Counted from the first letter of the stretch, positions 31,454-40,010 are shown. The stretch is DNA of 64,000 nt from Hymenobacter properus (GCF_015694735.1 NZ_JADQDP010000003.1:930001-994000), one strand, 5' to 3'. Numbers and translations: made by a program. Notes: generated by a model not told the origin, from the letters alone.

Positions 31454-32491
31454 TTAGGCGCTTACCTGCACCCAGGCCTCGCCTTCCGCGTGTTCGCGCA
31501 AGCGCCCGAAGCTTTCCAGCGCCAGCCCGTGCTTCTCGAATACGGCCCGCACCGCCGCCTGCCCGCCGGGCTCCACGCACACCAGCAGGCCCCCCGACGT
31601 CTGTGGGTCGCACAGCCAGGCGCGCTGCTCGTCGGTAATCTGGCCCACCTTATGGCCGTAGCTGGCCCAGTTCCGGTTGGTGCCGCCGGGCACGCTGCCC
31701 TGCTTCAAATACGACTCAGCCGCCGCAAGGCGCGGCACTTTCGCAAAGTCGATTTCAGCCGTGAGGTGGCTGCCCTCGCACACCTCGGCCAAGTGGCCCA
31801 GCAGGCCAAAGCCCGTCACGTCGGTCAGGGCCGTCACGGCGGGCAGCTTGCTCAGCTCGGCTCCAATTTTATTGAGCTGCATCATCTGAGCCGGCGCCAG
31901 GGCGGCATCCTCGTCCCGCAAAATGCCTTTTTTCTGGGCTGTGGTCAGAATGCCCACGCCCAGCGGCTTGGTCAGGAACAGCTCCGAGCCAGCGGTGGCC
32001 GTGTCGTTCTGCTTCAGGTCTTTGATGTCGACCATGCCCGTCACGGCCAGCCCAAAAATGGGTTCCGGCGAGTCGATGCTGTGGCCACCAGCCAGCGGAA
32101 TGCCCGCCTCGGCGCAGATACTACGGGCGCCTTCCAGCACGCGGCGCGCCACCTCGGGCGGCAGCTTATCTACGGGCCAGCCCAGCACGGCAATGGCCAG
32201 CAGCGGCCGCCCGCCCATGGCGTACACGTCGGAAATGGCATTGGCCGAGGCAATGCGGCCGAAGTCATACGCATCGTCCACGATGGGCATGAAGAAGTCG
32301 GTGGTCGAAATCACCGCTTGGCCCCCGCCGATGTCGTACACGGCCGCATCGTCGCGGCTGGCGTTGCCCACCAGCAGCTTGGGGTGCTGGGGCTGGGCAA
32401 TGCTGGTGTGCAGCATCTGGTCGAGCACGGCTGGCGCAATTTTGCAGCCGCAGCCCGCGCCGTGGCTGTATTGGGTGAGTTTGTAGTCCAT
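31454..32491 (-). CDS. selD: Selenide, water dikinase (selenophosphate synthetase)
   Basis: The 345-residue enzyme makes selenophosphate from selenide and ATP. The active-site loop is YSHGAGCGCKI with Cys14, Cys16 and Lys17, equivalent to Cys17 and Lys20 in E. coli; it is the cysteine form, not selenocysteine. Other family signatures are ISTTDFFMPIVDDAYDFGRI, ASANAISDVYAMGGRP, LAGGHSIDSPEPIFGLAVTG and LTDVTGFGLLGHL. The start MDYKLTQYSHG follows a -7 element 24 bases upstream. No selA, selB, tRNA-Sec or tRNA 2-selenouridine synthase gene is in the window, so the selenium product cannot be assigned. Confidence 0.95.
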   Translation of the reverse strand: MDYKLTQYSHGAGCGCKIAPAVLDQMLHTSIAQPQHPKLLVGNASRDDAAVYDIGGGQAVISTTDFFMPIVDDAYDFGRIASANAISDVYAMGGRPLLAIAVLGWPVDKLPPEVARRVLEGARSICAEAGIPLAGGHSIDSPEPIFGLAVTGMVDIKDLKQNDTATAGSELFLTKPLGVGILTTAQKKGILRDEDAALAPAQMMQLNKIGAELSKLPAVTALTDVTGFGLLGHLAEVCEGSHLTAEIDFAKVPRLAAAESYLKQGSVPGGTNRNWASYGHKVGQITDEQRAWLCDPQTSGGLLVCVEPGGQAAVRAVFEKHGLALESFGRLREHAEGEAWVQVSA

Positions 32492-32515
32492 GAGTTGAGT
32501 AGGTCGCGAGAGACG

Positions 32516-32523
32516 CAAAAGTA
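32516..32523 (-). promoter_or_regulatory. -7 element of selD
   Basis: Minus-strand TACTTTTG is an exact consensus match, 24 bases before the ATG at 32491. Confidence 0.6.
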
Positions 32524-32525
32524 AA

Positions 32526-32549
32526 CGGGCGGCCCGCCTGGGCCGCCCG
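32526..32549. terminator. GC hairpin between the DUF2911 gene and selD
   Basis: CGGGCGGCCC (32526-32535) and GGGCCGCCCG (32540-32549) pair perfectly around GCCT, followed on the minus strand by a short TTTAC. It lies 26 bases after the DUF2911 stop and immediately upstream of the selD -7 element. Confidence 0.55.
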
Positions 32550-32575
32550 CTTCAAAGCCAAGTAGTCAAAGGTTG

Positions 32576-33154
32576 CTATTTAATCGCCACCGGCAACTCA
32601 ATGTTTTCCCAACGCAGCACCAGCCCCGGCGATTTTATCTCATACACCAGCCGTTCCGTCAGCGTGGCCGATTTGCGGGGCGTCACCATCACGCGCAGGG
32701 CATCCTGCTTCTCGTCGTATTTGAAAGCGCCCCACTGGTTGGGCACTTTGTTGAAAATCACCGTCCACGGCCCGCTCTCGGCCGGAATCACGAAGAAGCC
32801 GTACTTGCCGGCCGGTAGCGCTTTGCCTTCCACCTTCACGTCTTTGCTGAATTCTACCGTCGTTGCCTCGTTGGCCCCAGCGCGCCACACTTTGCCATAA
32901 GTCTCCAGGCCACCGAAAATCTTGCGGCCTTTCACCCCCGGGCTGCTGTAGTTCACCGTAACGTCGGTGCTGCCTACTTTGCCGGTGGCCGTGGCGGCAG
33001 GGCTGGGCTTGGCCGGCTGCATCAGGGCGCGCGACTGCGGGTCAGGCAGCGGCTGGCCGGAGGTGGCGGGAGTAGTTTGGGCGTGGGCGGCACCGCTAAG
33101 CAGGATTGCTGCCAGTCCGAAACCTAGGTAGCGAAGGCGCGAAGAAACTTTCAT
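32576..33154 (-). CDS. DUF2911 domain secreted protein
   Basis: A 192-residue protein with a signal peptide (MKVSSRLRYLGFGLAAILLSGAAHAQ), a proline/serine linker and a DUF2911 domain (residues ~58-185): VTVNYSSPGVKGRKIFGGL, KVWRAGANEATTVEFSKDV, LPAGKYGFFVIP, WTVIFNKVPNQWGAF. This family is very common in Bacteroidota and its function is unknown. The start at 33154 is chosen for the signal peptide; the frame extends to 33220. The 249 bases upstream hold the rimP promoter on the other strand and nothing else recognised. Confidence 0.9.
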   Translation of the reverse strand: MKVSSRLRYLGFGLAAILLSGAAHAQTTPATSGQPLPDPQSRALMQPAKPSPAATATGKVGSTDVTVNYSSPGVKGRKIFGGLETYGKVWRAGANEATTVEFSKDVKVEGKALPAGKYGFFVIPAESGPWTVIFNKVPNQWGAFKYDEKQDALRVMVTPRKSATLTERLVYEIKSPGLVLRWENIELPVAIK

Positions 33155-33319
33155 GAGCAAACGAACTAATAAGTGAGGAATGAAGCCTGCGCTGCCGCTC
33201 GAGGCGTTGCTTCGTCGCATCAGCTAGGCAAGGGCGGTAAATTACGGCAAGCGTTGCGTCCGGGGCACAGGGTGGCTTGGGGCGGGTAGCCTCATCTTGC
33301 ATTCGGCCGCGTATTATCG

Positions 33320-33327
33320 TACCTTTG
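33320..33327 (+). promoter_or_regulatory. -7 element of the rimP-nusA-infB operon
   Basis: TACCTTTG is an exact consensus match, 76 bases before the rimP ATG. It leaves a leader of about 70 bases that contains an intrinsic terminator. Confidence 0.7.
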
Positions 33328-33352
33328 CCCCGAAGTTGGTATTCAATCTGAT

Positions 33353-33383
33353 AAAGAGGGGACGCACAGTCCCCTCTTTTTTT
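33353..33383 (+). terminator. Intrinsic terminator in the rimP leader, candidate attenuator
   Basis: AAAGAGGGGAC (33353-33363) and GTCCCCTCTTT (33369-33379) form a perfect 11-bp stem with loop GCACA, followed by an unbroken T run (33377-33383). It lies downstream of the -7 element and 20 bases before the rimP ATG. No upstream gene on this strand needs a terminator here (the preceding one is divergent), so it must act on the operon's own transcript. Confidence 0.75.
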
Positions 33384-33403
33384 GCCCGCTTCGCTCAACT
33401 ACT

Positions 33404-33874
33404 ATGCGTTTCGACCGTAACCTGCTGCTGGAAATGCTCCACGACGCCATGGGCGACCAGGAGCTGTTTCTCGTCGGCCTCACCGTTTCCGATTCGGTGC
33501 TGCCCAAAGTCACCGTCGTGCTCGACGGCCCCAACGGCTTGGGCATCAACGAGTGCGCTACCATCAGCCGCCGCTTGGCTCGCCGCATCGACGAGCACTA
33601 CGGCGAAGAGGCTGCCTACTCGCTCGAAGTCACCAGCCCCGGCGCCGACCAGCCCCTCACCGACCCGCGCCAATACGCGCGCCACATCGGCCGCTCGCTG
33701 GCCCTGAAGCTGAACGACGGCACCGAGAAAACCGGCACCCTCACCGCTGCCACCCCCGAGGGCGTCGAAATTGAAGAAGTCATCAAGCAAAAAACCAAGA
33801 AAACCACCCTGCCCGCCGCTTTTTATTCCTTCGGGGACATTAAAGAGGCCAAGGTTGTTATCTCTTTTAAATAA
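33404..33874 (+). CDS. rimP: Ribosome maturation factor RimP
   Basis: The 156-residue protein has the two-domain RimP form: an N-terminal alpha/beta domain (VSDSVLPKVTVVLDGPNGLG, INECATISRRLARRIDE, YSLEVTSPGADQPLTDP) and a C-terminal SH3-like barrel (SLALKLNDGTEKTGTLTAAT). It assists 30S assembly. It is the first gene of the conserved rimP-nusA-infB operon, 17 bases before nusA. Confidence 0.95.
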   Translation: MRFDRNLLLEMLHDAMGDQELFLVGLTVSDSVLPKVTVVLDGPNGLGINECATISRRLARRIDEHYGEEAAYSLEVTSPGADQPLTDPRQYARHIGRSLALKLNDGTEKTGTLTAATPEGVEIEEVIKQKTKKTTLPAAFYSFGDIKEAKVVISFK

Positions 33875-33891
33875 ATACAGTTCTGCCTCTT

Positions 33892-35313
33892 ATGAACAGC
33901 CACGAACTCATTGAATCCTTCGGCGAATTTGCCCGGAGCAAGAACATCGACCGGCCCACGATGATGAGCATCCTGGACGACGTGTTTCGCACCATGATTC
34001 GGAAGAAATACGACCAGGACGAGAACTTCGACGTCATCATCAACCCCGACAACGGCGACCTTGAAATCTGGCGCAACCGCGAAATCGTGGACGACAACTC
34101 GGAAGATATCTGGGACCACGACAAAATTCCGCTGGCCGAAGCCCAGAAAATCGAGCCCGACTTTGAGGTAGGTGAATCGGTGGCCGAGGCTGTGAAGCTG
34201 GAAGACTTTGGCCGCCGCGCCGTACTCATGGCCCGTCAAACGCTGATTCAGCGCGTGAAGGACCTGGAGCGCGACAACCTGTACCAGAAATACAAGGACC
34301 AGGTGGGCGAAATCGTGACCGGCGAAGTGTACCAGGTGTGGAGCCGCGAGGCCCTCATCATGGACAAAGACGACAACGAGTTGGTGATGCCCAAGGGCGA
34401 GCAAATCCCCAAGGACCGGTTCCGCAAAGGCGACACCGTGCGTGCCGTAGTGCACCGCGTGGAAGTCATCAACGGCACGCCGAAAATCATCCTCTCGCGC
34501 GCCGCACCGGCTTTCCTCGAGCGTTTGTTTGAGCTGGAAGTGCCCGAGATTTATGATGGCCTCATCACCATTAAAAACGTGGTGCGCGAGCCCGGCGAGC
34601 GCGCCAAAGTGGCCGTGGAAAGCTACGACGAGCGCATCGACCCCGTGGGCGCCTGCGTGGGCATGAAGGGCAGCCGCATTCATCCGGTGGTGCGCGAGCT
34701 CGAAAACGAGAACATCGACATCATCAACTACACCGACAACCTGGAGCTCTACATTGCGCGGGCACTATCGCCGGCCAAGGTGGGTTCTATGAAAATCAAC
34801 CAGGAAAACGGCCGGGTGTCCGTATTCATGAAGCCCGACCAGGTGAGCCTGGCCATCGGCCGTGGCGGCGCCAACATCAAGCTGGCTAGCCGCCTGGTGG
34901 GCATGGAAATCGACGTGTTCCGCGAAGCCACCGACTACGAGGAAGACATCTCGCTGGAAGAATTCTCAGACGAAATCGAGCCCTGGGTACTGGCCGAGCT
35001 CAAGAAAATTGGCCTCGACACTGGCCGCGCTGTTCTGGCTGTGAAGAAAGATGACATCGTGCGCCGCACCGAGCTCGAAGAGGAAACCGTGGATGATGTG
35101 TATCGCATCATCCGTCAGGAATTTGCCGACGACGAGGACCTTGACGACAGCACCCTGGAAGCTGCTAAAAACCGCGTTGCTGCGGGCAAAGTGGCCGACG
35201 AGGAAGCAGCCGTAACGCACGCTTCGGCCACCGCCACGGCGGCCGAACACGCGGTGCTGCCTACCGAAAATGAGGATGCGGGCGCCAGCTCTCCCGCCAC
35301 GCCGGCCCAATGA
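33892..35313 (+). CDS. nusA: Transcription termination/antitermination factor NusA
   Basis: The 473-residue protein has the NusA N-terminal RNA-polymerase-binding domain (SHELIESFGEFARSKNIDRP), an S1 domain (about 135-200, VGEIVTGEVYQVWSREALIM), two KH domains (RIDPVGACVGMKGSRIHPVV; VSLAIGRGGANIKLASRLVG) and an acidic C-terminal tail of about 110 residues ending in an alanine/threonine-rich stretch. It controls pausing, termination and antitermination. Its operon begins with a leader terminator, so autoregulation is plausible. Its GC-rich hairpin-like 3' end is followed by a separate infB promoter. Confidence 0.96.
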   Translation: MNSHELIESFGEFARSKNIDRPTMMSILDDVFRTMIRKKYDQDENFDVIINPDNGDLEIWRNREIVDDNSEDIWDHDKIPLAEAQKIEPDFEVGESVAEAVKLEDFGRRAVLMARQTLIQRVKDLERDNLYQKYKDQVGEIVTGEVYQVWSREALIMDKDDNELVMPKGEQIPKDRFRKGDTVRAVVHRVEVINGTPKIILSRAAPAFLERLFELEVPEIYDGLITIKNVVREPGERAKVAVESYDERIDPVGACVGMKGSRIHPVVRELENENIDIINYTDNLELYIARALSPAKVGSMKINQENGRVSVFMKPDQVSLAIGRGGANIKLASRLVGMEIDVFREATDYEEDISLEEFSDEIEPWVLAELKKIGLDTGRAVLAVKKDDIVRRTELEEETVDDVYRIIRQEFADDEDLDDSTLEAAKNRVAAGKVADEEAAVTHASATATAAEHAVLPTENEDAGASSPATPAQ

Positions 35314-35350
35314 CGGCCGGGCGGCCGCCACGGCGAGGGTAACAAATCGT

Positions 35351-35380
35351 GCCAGCAGGTGCGGTTTGCGTCCTGCTGGC
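35351..35380 (+). terminator. Hairpin between nusA and infB
   Basis: GCCAGCAGG (35351-35359) and CCTGCTGGC (35372-35380) pair perfectly across a 12-base loop, 37 bases after the nusA stop. There is no T-tract; it may be a partial terminator or a processing site. Confidence 0.45.
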
Positions 35381-35394
35381 AAGATTTAATGTAA

Positions 35395-35402
35395 TACCTT
35401 TG
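35395..35402 (+). promoter_or_regulatory. Internal -7 element ahead of infB
   Basis: TACCTTTG is an exact consensus match, 35 bases before the infB ATG. It lets infB be transcribed independently of the attenuated rimP promoter. Confidence 0.65.
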
Positions 35403-35437
35403 CAATTAGAAGCGTATCGTTACGCGAGATAGATAGA

Positions 35438-38400
35438 ATGGCGGAAGCAACCCCGAAACGGCTACAACAGGCGGCCAAAGACCTGAATATTGGTATGGAC
35501 AGGGTGGTCGAGGCCCTGGCCAAAAAAGGCATACAAGTAGAAAACAAGCCGACTACCAAGCTCACGGGCGACCAGGTGTCGATGCTTGAGAAAGAATTCG
35601 CGTCCTCGGCCCACGACCGGCAAGAGGCGCAAAAAGTCATTCAGGCCAAGCGCCAGAGTGAGCTGGATGCTGCGCCCAAGCCGGCGCCAGCCCCCGCGCC
35701 GCGTCCGGTGCAGGCCGCCGCGCCGGCTCCCAAGCCGGCCGCGCCCGTGGCTCCGGTAGCAACCGCTCCGGCGGCTGCCCCCGCCGCGCCAGCCCCGGCC
35801 CCCACGCCGGCTCCCGCACCCGCAGCCGAAACGCCCTCATTGGCGCCCGGCCTGAAAGTGCTGGGTAAAATTGAGCTGGACAGCAAAGGCCGCGTAATAC
35901 CGCCCCGTCCCGCTGCCCCGGCAACTCCGGCTCCGGCCGCTGCTGCCACGGCCGCTCCGGCGCCCGCGCCAGCCGCCCCCAAGGCTGAAGCTCCGGCTGC
36001 TCCCAAAGCAGAGGCACCCGCCGCTGCTCCTGTAGCACCGGCCGCAACTCCGGCGCCCGCTGCCAAGGCCGAGCCCGCTCCGGCTGCTCCCAAGGCTGAA
36101 GCACCTGCTCCGGCGCCGGCAGCCCCTGTGGCGGCTACGCCTGCAGCCCCCGCAGCTGCGGCCCCCGCTACGACCGCCGCCCCGGCTCCGGCCGAAGCCC
36201 CAGCCGCAGAAGACAACAGCACCATAGTAGCCAAGTCGGACACGCTGAAGGGCCTCACGGTGCTCGGCAAAATCGACCTGTCTTCGATTAACAACGACCG
36301 GCGTGGGCCGGGTGGCCGTGGCCCCCGCCCCATCGCATCGTCGGACGTGAGCAAGCGCGGCTTGCCCGCCGGCCCCGGCCAGAAAAAGCGCACGCGCCTG
36401 CCTGGCCCTCCCGGCAGCACCACATCGCCCCCCAGCCCCGGCTACCAGGGCAACCGTCCGGCCGGTGGGCAGGGTGGCGGCTATCAGGGCAACCGCCCCG
36501 GTGGCGGCCAAGGCCAGGGCAACCGCCCCGGCGGCCCCGGTCAGCGCGGCGGTCAGTCGGCTCCCAAGCCGAATGCACCCGCCCTCACGCCGGAGCAGGC
36601 TGAAAAGCAGATTCAAGAGCAGATTAAGGCCACGCTGGCCAAGCTCGGCGGTAACAAAGCCACCGGCCAGGCCAACCGCGCTAAGTATCGCCGCGACAAG
36701 CGCAGCATGCTGGCGGAGGACCGCGAGGCCCTGCGCGCCCAGAACGAGCTCGACGCCAAGACCCTCAAACTCACGGAATTCATCTCGGCCAACGACTTGG
36801 CTTCGCTGATGGACGTGAACGTGAACGAGGTAATCAAGGTGTGCCTGGGAATGGGCATGTTCGTGTCCATCAACCAGCGCCTTGACGCCGAAGCCATTAC
36901 CGTGATTGCCGATGAATTCGGCTTTGACGTGGAATTCCTGTCGGCCGAAGAAGAGGAGATTGATGTGGATGCCGGCGATGCTGAGGAAGACCTCAAGCCG
37001 CGTGCCCCCATTGTCACCATCATGGGTCACGTCGACCACGGCAAAACCTCGCTGCTTGACTACATCCGCGACGCGAGCGTGGCCAAGGGCGAAGCCGGCG
37101 GCATCACGCAGCACATCGGTGCCTACGAGGTGAAAACCAAGTCGGGCCAGCCCATCACCTTCCTCGATACCCCTGGTCACGAAGCCTTTACGGCTATGCG
37201 TGCCCGCGGTGCCAAGGTGACGGATATTGCCATCATCGTGGTGGCGGCCGACGACTCGGTGATGCCGCAGACTAAGGAAGCCATCAACCACGCGCAGGCC
37301 GCTGGGGTACCGATTATCATCGCCCTCAACAAGATTGACAAGCCGGCTGCCAACCCCGAGAAAATCCGCGAGGAGCTTTCCCAGATTAACATTCTGGTGG
37401 AAGAATGGGGCGGTAAGTACCAGAGCCAGGAAGTTTCGGCCAAGTCGGGTATCGGCGTGGAAGAACTGCTGGAGAAGGTGTTGCTCGAAGCCGAACTGCT
37501 GGAGCTGAAAGCCAACCCCGACCGCAATGCCATTGGTACCGTGATTGAAGCCTCGCTGGACAAAGGCCGTGGCTACGTGACTACCGTGCTGGTGCAAACC
37601 GGCACGCTGAGCGTGGGCGACGTAATTCTGGCCGGCCCGCACTTCGGCCGCGTGAAGGCCATGACCGACCACCGCGGCAAGAAGATGAAGTCGGCGCCGC
37701 CCGCTACGCCGGTGCAGGTGCTCGGCCTCACCGGTGCCCCGCAGGCCGGCGACCGCCTGCAGGTGATGGAAACGGAGCGCGAAGCCCGCGAAATCGCAAC
37801 GCAGCGCCTGCAGTTGGCCCGCGAGCAAACCATCCGGACCAAGAAGCACATCACGCTCGACGAAATTGGTCGCCGCCTGGCCATCGGTTCGTTCAAGGAA
37901 CTCAACATCCTGGTGAAGGGCGACGTGGACGGCTCGGTGGAAGCACTATCCGACTCGCTGCTCAAGCTGAGCACGCCGGAAGTGGCCGTGAACATCCTCA
38001 GCAAAGGCGTGGGTGCCATCTCTGAAAGCGACGTGCTGCTGGCCTCGGCTTCCGACGCCATCATCATCGGCTTCCAGGTGCGGCCCTCGCAGAGTGCCCG
38101 CCGCTTGGCCGAGCAGGAGCAGATTGACATCCGCTTGTACTCCATCATTTACAACGCCATCAATGAGGTGAAGGATGCCATGGAAGGCATGCTAGCCCCG
38201 ACGGTGCAAGAAGTGGTGGTGGCCAACGCCGAGGTGCGTCAGGTATTCCACATTACCAAGGTGGGTACCATTGCTGGCTGTATGATGACGGAAGGCACCA
38301 TGACCCGCAAAACCAAGGTGCGCGTGGTGCGCGACGGCATCGTGCTACACACCGGCGACATTCAGGACCTCAAGCGTTTTAAAGACGACGTGAGCGAGGT

Positions 38401-38506
38401 GCGCCAAGGCTACGAATGCGGTATCTCCATCAAAGGCTTCAACGAGTTGCAGGAAGGCGACAACATTGAAGGCTTCGAAGAAAAGGAAATCAAGCGTACG
38501 CTGTAA
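35438..38506 (+). CDS. infB: Translation initiation factor IF-2
   Basis: The 1022-residue GTPase delivers initiator tRNA to the 30S subunit. The N-terminus has an IF2_N helix bundle (MAEATPKRLQQAAKDLNIGM), then ~340 residues of low-complexity Ala/Pro/Lys-Glu repeats (KAEAPAAP words) and a Gly/Gln/Arg-rich stretch (about 290-375, GYQGNRPGGGQGQGNRPGG). The G domain has G1 GHVDHGKTSLLD (Gly530 to Lys536), G3 DTPGHEAF and G4 NKIDKP. Domains II-IV follow and end in IKGFNELQEGDNIEGFEEKE. The N-terminal linker is long for the family. Followed by two terminators. Confidence 0.97.
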   Translation: MAEATPKRLQQAAKDLNIGMDRVVEALAKKGIQVENKPTTKLTGDQVSMLEKEFASSAHDRQEAQKVIQAKRQSELDAAPKPAPAPAPRPVQAAAPAPKPAAPVAPVATAPAAAPAAPAPAPTPAPAPAAETPSLAPGLKVLGKIELDSKGRVIPPRPAAPATPAPAAAATAAPAPAPAAPKAEAPAAPKAEAPAAAPVAPAATPAPAAKAEPAPAAPKAEAPAPAPAAPVAATPAAPAAAAPATTAAPAPAEAPAAEDNSTIVAKSDTLKGLTVLGKIDLSSINNDRRGPGGRGPRPIASSDVSKRGLPAGPGQKKRTRLPGPPGSTTSPPSPGYQGNRPAGGQGGGYQGNRPGGGQGQGNRPGGPGQRGGQSAPKPNAPALTPEQAEKQIQEQIKATLAKLGGNKATGQANRAKYRRDKRSMLAEDREALRAQNELDAKTLKLTEFISANDLASLMDVNVNEVIKVCLGMGMFVSINQRLDAEAITVIADEFGFDVEFLSAEEEEIDVDAGDAEEDLKPRAPIVTIMGHVDHGKTSLLDYIRDASVAKGEAGGITQHIGAYEVKTKSGQPITFLDTPGHEAFTAMRARGAKVTDIAIIVVAADDSVMPQTKEAINHAQAAGVPIIIALNKIDKPAANPEKIREELSQINILVEEWGGKYQSQEVSAKSGIGVEELLEKVLLEAELLELKANPDRNAIGTVIEASLDKGRGYVTTVLVQTGTLSVGDVILAGPHFGRVKAMTDHRGKKMKSAPPATPVQVLGLTGAPQAGDRLQVMETEREAREIATQRLQLAREQTIRTKKHITLDEIGRRLAIGSFKELNILVKGDVDGSVEALSDSLLKLSTPEVAVNILSKGVGAISESDVLLASASDAIIIGFQVRPSQSARRLAEQEQIDIRLYSIIYNAINEVKDAMEGMLAPTVQEVVVANAEVRQVFHITKVGTIAGCMMTEGTMTRKTKVRVVRDGIVLHTGDIQDLKRFKDDVSEVRQGYECGISIKGFNELQEGDNIEGFEEKEIKRTL

Positions 38507-38530
38507 GGCACGCGCAACCTGCAAAGGTGA

Positions 38531-38570
38531 AAAAGCCCCTGCTGCACAATGCAGCCGGGGCTTTCTTTTT
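38531..38570 (+). terminator. infB operon terminator
   Basis: AAAAGCCCC and GGGGCTTT flank a second stem (GCTGCA and TGCAGC) with a CAA loop, then CTTTTT. It is 25 bases after the infB stop: a textbook intrinsic terminator. Confidence 0.85.
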
Positions 38571-38648
38571 GGCCAGTCGCTTTACGCAGTCATTTACTCA
38601 GTGGAACAGGGCGCGCTGCTAATTCCAAGGTGCCAGGCAATAGACCAC

Positions 38649-38690
38649 AAAAGAAAGCCCCGAATGCAGCTGCAGTCGGGGCTTTCTTTT
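38649..38690. terminator. Bidirectional terminator between convergent genes
   Basis: AAAAGAAAGCCCCGA (38649-38663) and TCGGGGCTTTCTTTT (38676-38690) are exact reverse complements around a small self-complementary loop. It serves the minus-strand gene that ends at 38704 and backs up the infB terminator. Confidence 0.85.
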
Positions 38691-38703
38691 ATTAAACCAA
38701 GTC

Positions 38704-39153
38704 TTAAAAGAACAGGAATTTGTGCTTGCTTTTGTGCTTGTGCACCAGTGGTTTGCCAGCCGGGTTGGAACCGCCGATGGGGTGACTTTGGCCACGCTTC
38801 TGCTCCATAAAGCCTTTTTTGCCTTTGAATTTCTTCACCATGAAACCGCTACCGCTGCGGTTGGAATCGAACTGGCGCTCGGGGCCACCGTTGCGGCCGC
38901 CGAAGCTGGTGTTGCCGGTGCGGGCTTCGAGGAGCTCCAACTGCTGGTCACGCTTGATTTCTTCGGGCGTCATGGCGGCGCGGCGCTGGTTGCGGGCCAG
39001 TTCCAGGGCGTTGGTGCCCGAGGTGCTGCGGGCGTTGGCTTCGCTGCTGCCCTGGCTGGGGGTGGGGAAAGCGGGGCCGGTTTGGGCCTGAGCAACGGAA
39101 GTTGCACCGAAACTTAGCCCGCTGAGCAGGGCGGCAGCAAAGAAGAATTTCAT
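38704..39153 (-). CDS. Small secreted basic protein, hypothetical
   Basis: A 149-residue protein with a signal peptide (MKFFFAAALLSGLSFGATSVAQAQ). The middle is Ser/Gly/Asn-rich with a conserved-looking helix (LARNQRRAAMTPEEIKRDQQ). The end is very basic and His/Lys-rich (VKKFKGKKGFMEQKRG, VHKHKSKHKFLFF). No family is recognised. The start is fixed by the signal peptide; the frame extends to 39231. A CCTCC-type pyrimidine tract precedes the ATG. The 242 bases upstream include the mscL terminator and an AT-rich stretch without a clear promoter. Confidence 0.65.
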   Translation of the reverse strand: MKFFFAAALLSGLSFGATSVAQAQTGPAFPTPSQGSSEANARSTSGTNALELARNQRRAAMTPEEIKRDQQLELLEARTGNTSFGGRNGGPERQFDSNRSGSGFMVKKFKGKKGFMEQKRGQSHPIGGSNPAGKPLVHKHKSKHKFLFF

Positions 39154-39331
39154 ATGAGGTGAAAGGAGGTGGGTGGAGGGAGGATGCGACTTAACGGTTG
39201 GGAGCGAGGGGTGGTTCACTGAATGATGCAATTTTGCGCATTCGTCCGTTATGTTGGGCCTAAGTTCGTAACTTATTTTGAATCGGCAAATTACTGACCG
39301 GTTTTAAAACCTAAACTTTAGCTAAAAATAT

Positions 39332-39369
39332 AAAACCGCTGCCCACAGCACGGTGGACAGCGGTTTTTT
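39332..39369. terminator. mscL terminator
   Basis: AAAACCGCTG (39332-39341) and CAGCGGTTTT (39358 onward, six T) pair with an inner CCCAC and GGTGG. It lies 27 bases after the minus-strand mscL stop and has T-tracts on both strands. Confidence 0.8.
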
Positions 39370-39395
39370 CTGGCTGAACGGCTGCGCCGTTTTTG

Positions 39396-39779
39396 TTAGA
39401 TACGGCCGGCGCGCAGGGCGTCGCGGATTTCCATGAGCAGCTGCTGGTCGGTGGTGGGCGGCGGGGGCGTGGCGGGCACGGGCGTCACTTCTACCGGCTT
39501 TTTCTTGATGCTGTTGGCGCCTTTCACAATCATGAAAATGATGAAGGCAATGATGAGGAAGTTGATGACGGCGTTGAGGAACAAGCCTACCTTCATCGGG
39601 CCCACCATGATGGTGGAGAAGTCGGTGTGCCCCAGGAAGAGGCCTACTACCGGCATGATGACGTCGTCGGTCAGCGACGTGACGATTTTGCCAAACGCAG
39701 CGCCGATGATGACACCGACGGCGAGGTCGAGCACGTTGCCCTTGGAAATGAACTCTTTAAATTCGGAAACAAGACCCAT
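39396..39779 (-). CDS. mscL: Large-conductance mechanosensitive channel
   Basis: The 127-residue protein forms a homopentameric pore that opens under membrane tension to release osmolytes. It has the N-terminal amphipathic helix and TM1 (MGLVSEFKEFISKGNVLDLA, VGVIIGAAFGKIVTSLTDDV), the periplasmic loop, TM2 (FLNAVINFLIIAFIIFMIVK) and a C-terminal helix (TTDQQLLMEIRDALRA) after a proline-rich linker. The length is typical. Divergent from the enoyl-CoA hydratase gene. Confidence 0.97.
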   Translation of the reverse strand: MGLVSEFKEFISKGNVLDLAVGVIIGAAFGKIVTSLTDDVIMPVVGLFLGHTDFSTIMVGPMKVGLFLNAVINFLIIAFIIFMIVKGANSIKKKPVEVTPVPATPPPPTTDQQLLMEIRDALRAGRI

Positions 39780-39817
39780 AGTAGTTGGTAATGAAAGGTG
39801 AAAAAATGAGTTTGCGC

Positions 39818-39825
39818 TAAAGCTA
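39818..39825 (-). promoter_or_regulatory. Candidate -7 element of mscL
   Basis: Minus-strand TAGCTTTA matches TAnnTTTG except at the last base, 38 bases before the ATG. A minus-strand TTG lies 17 bases further upstream as a possible -33 element. Confidence 0.4.
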
Positions 39826-39969
39826 TGTATTTATAGTCAAATCAATAGCCTGCTTGCGGCGGCAAAATTGCCTGAAAGGGACAGGCATTGGGCCTGGCTT
39901 TCGGCTAGCTGAGGCCGAAAGGCGACGAACCCCGGCGCTGGCACGACCGGCGCCAGCGGCCGGGGGCGC

Positions 39970-39977
39970 TATCTTTG
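39970..39977 (+). promoter_or_regulatory. -7 element of the enoyl-CoA hydratase gene
   Basis: TATCTTTG is an exact consensus match, 33 bases before the ATG at 40011. A GC-rich hairpin (39930-39965, CCCCGGCGCTGGC type with one bulge) lies directly upstream. Confidence 0.6.
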
Positions 39978-40010
39978 GCCGGGCCAAGTCAAACCCGCCT
40001 TCTTTTCGTT

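Noticed and set aside
35690..36220. KAEAPAAP-type repeats in infB as a mobile or tandem repeat element
   Set aside because: They are in frame within the normal disordered linker of IF-2.
35837..37849. 670-codon frame antisense to infB
   Set aside because: Mirror of the Ala/Pro repeats and G domain of IF-2; no independent signal.
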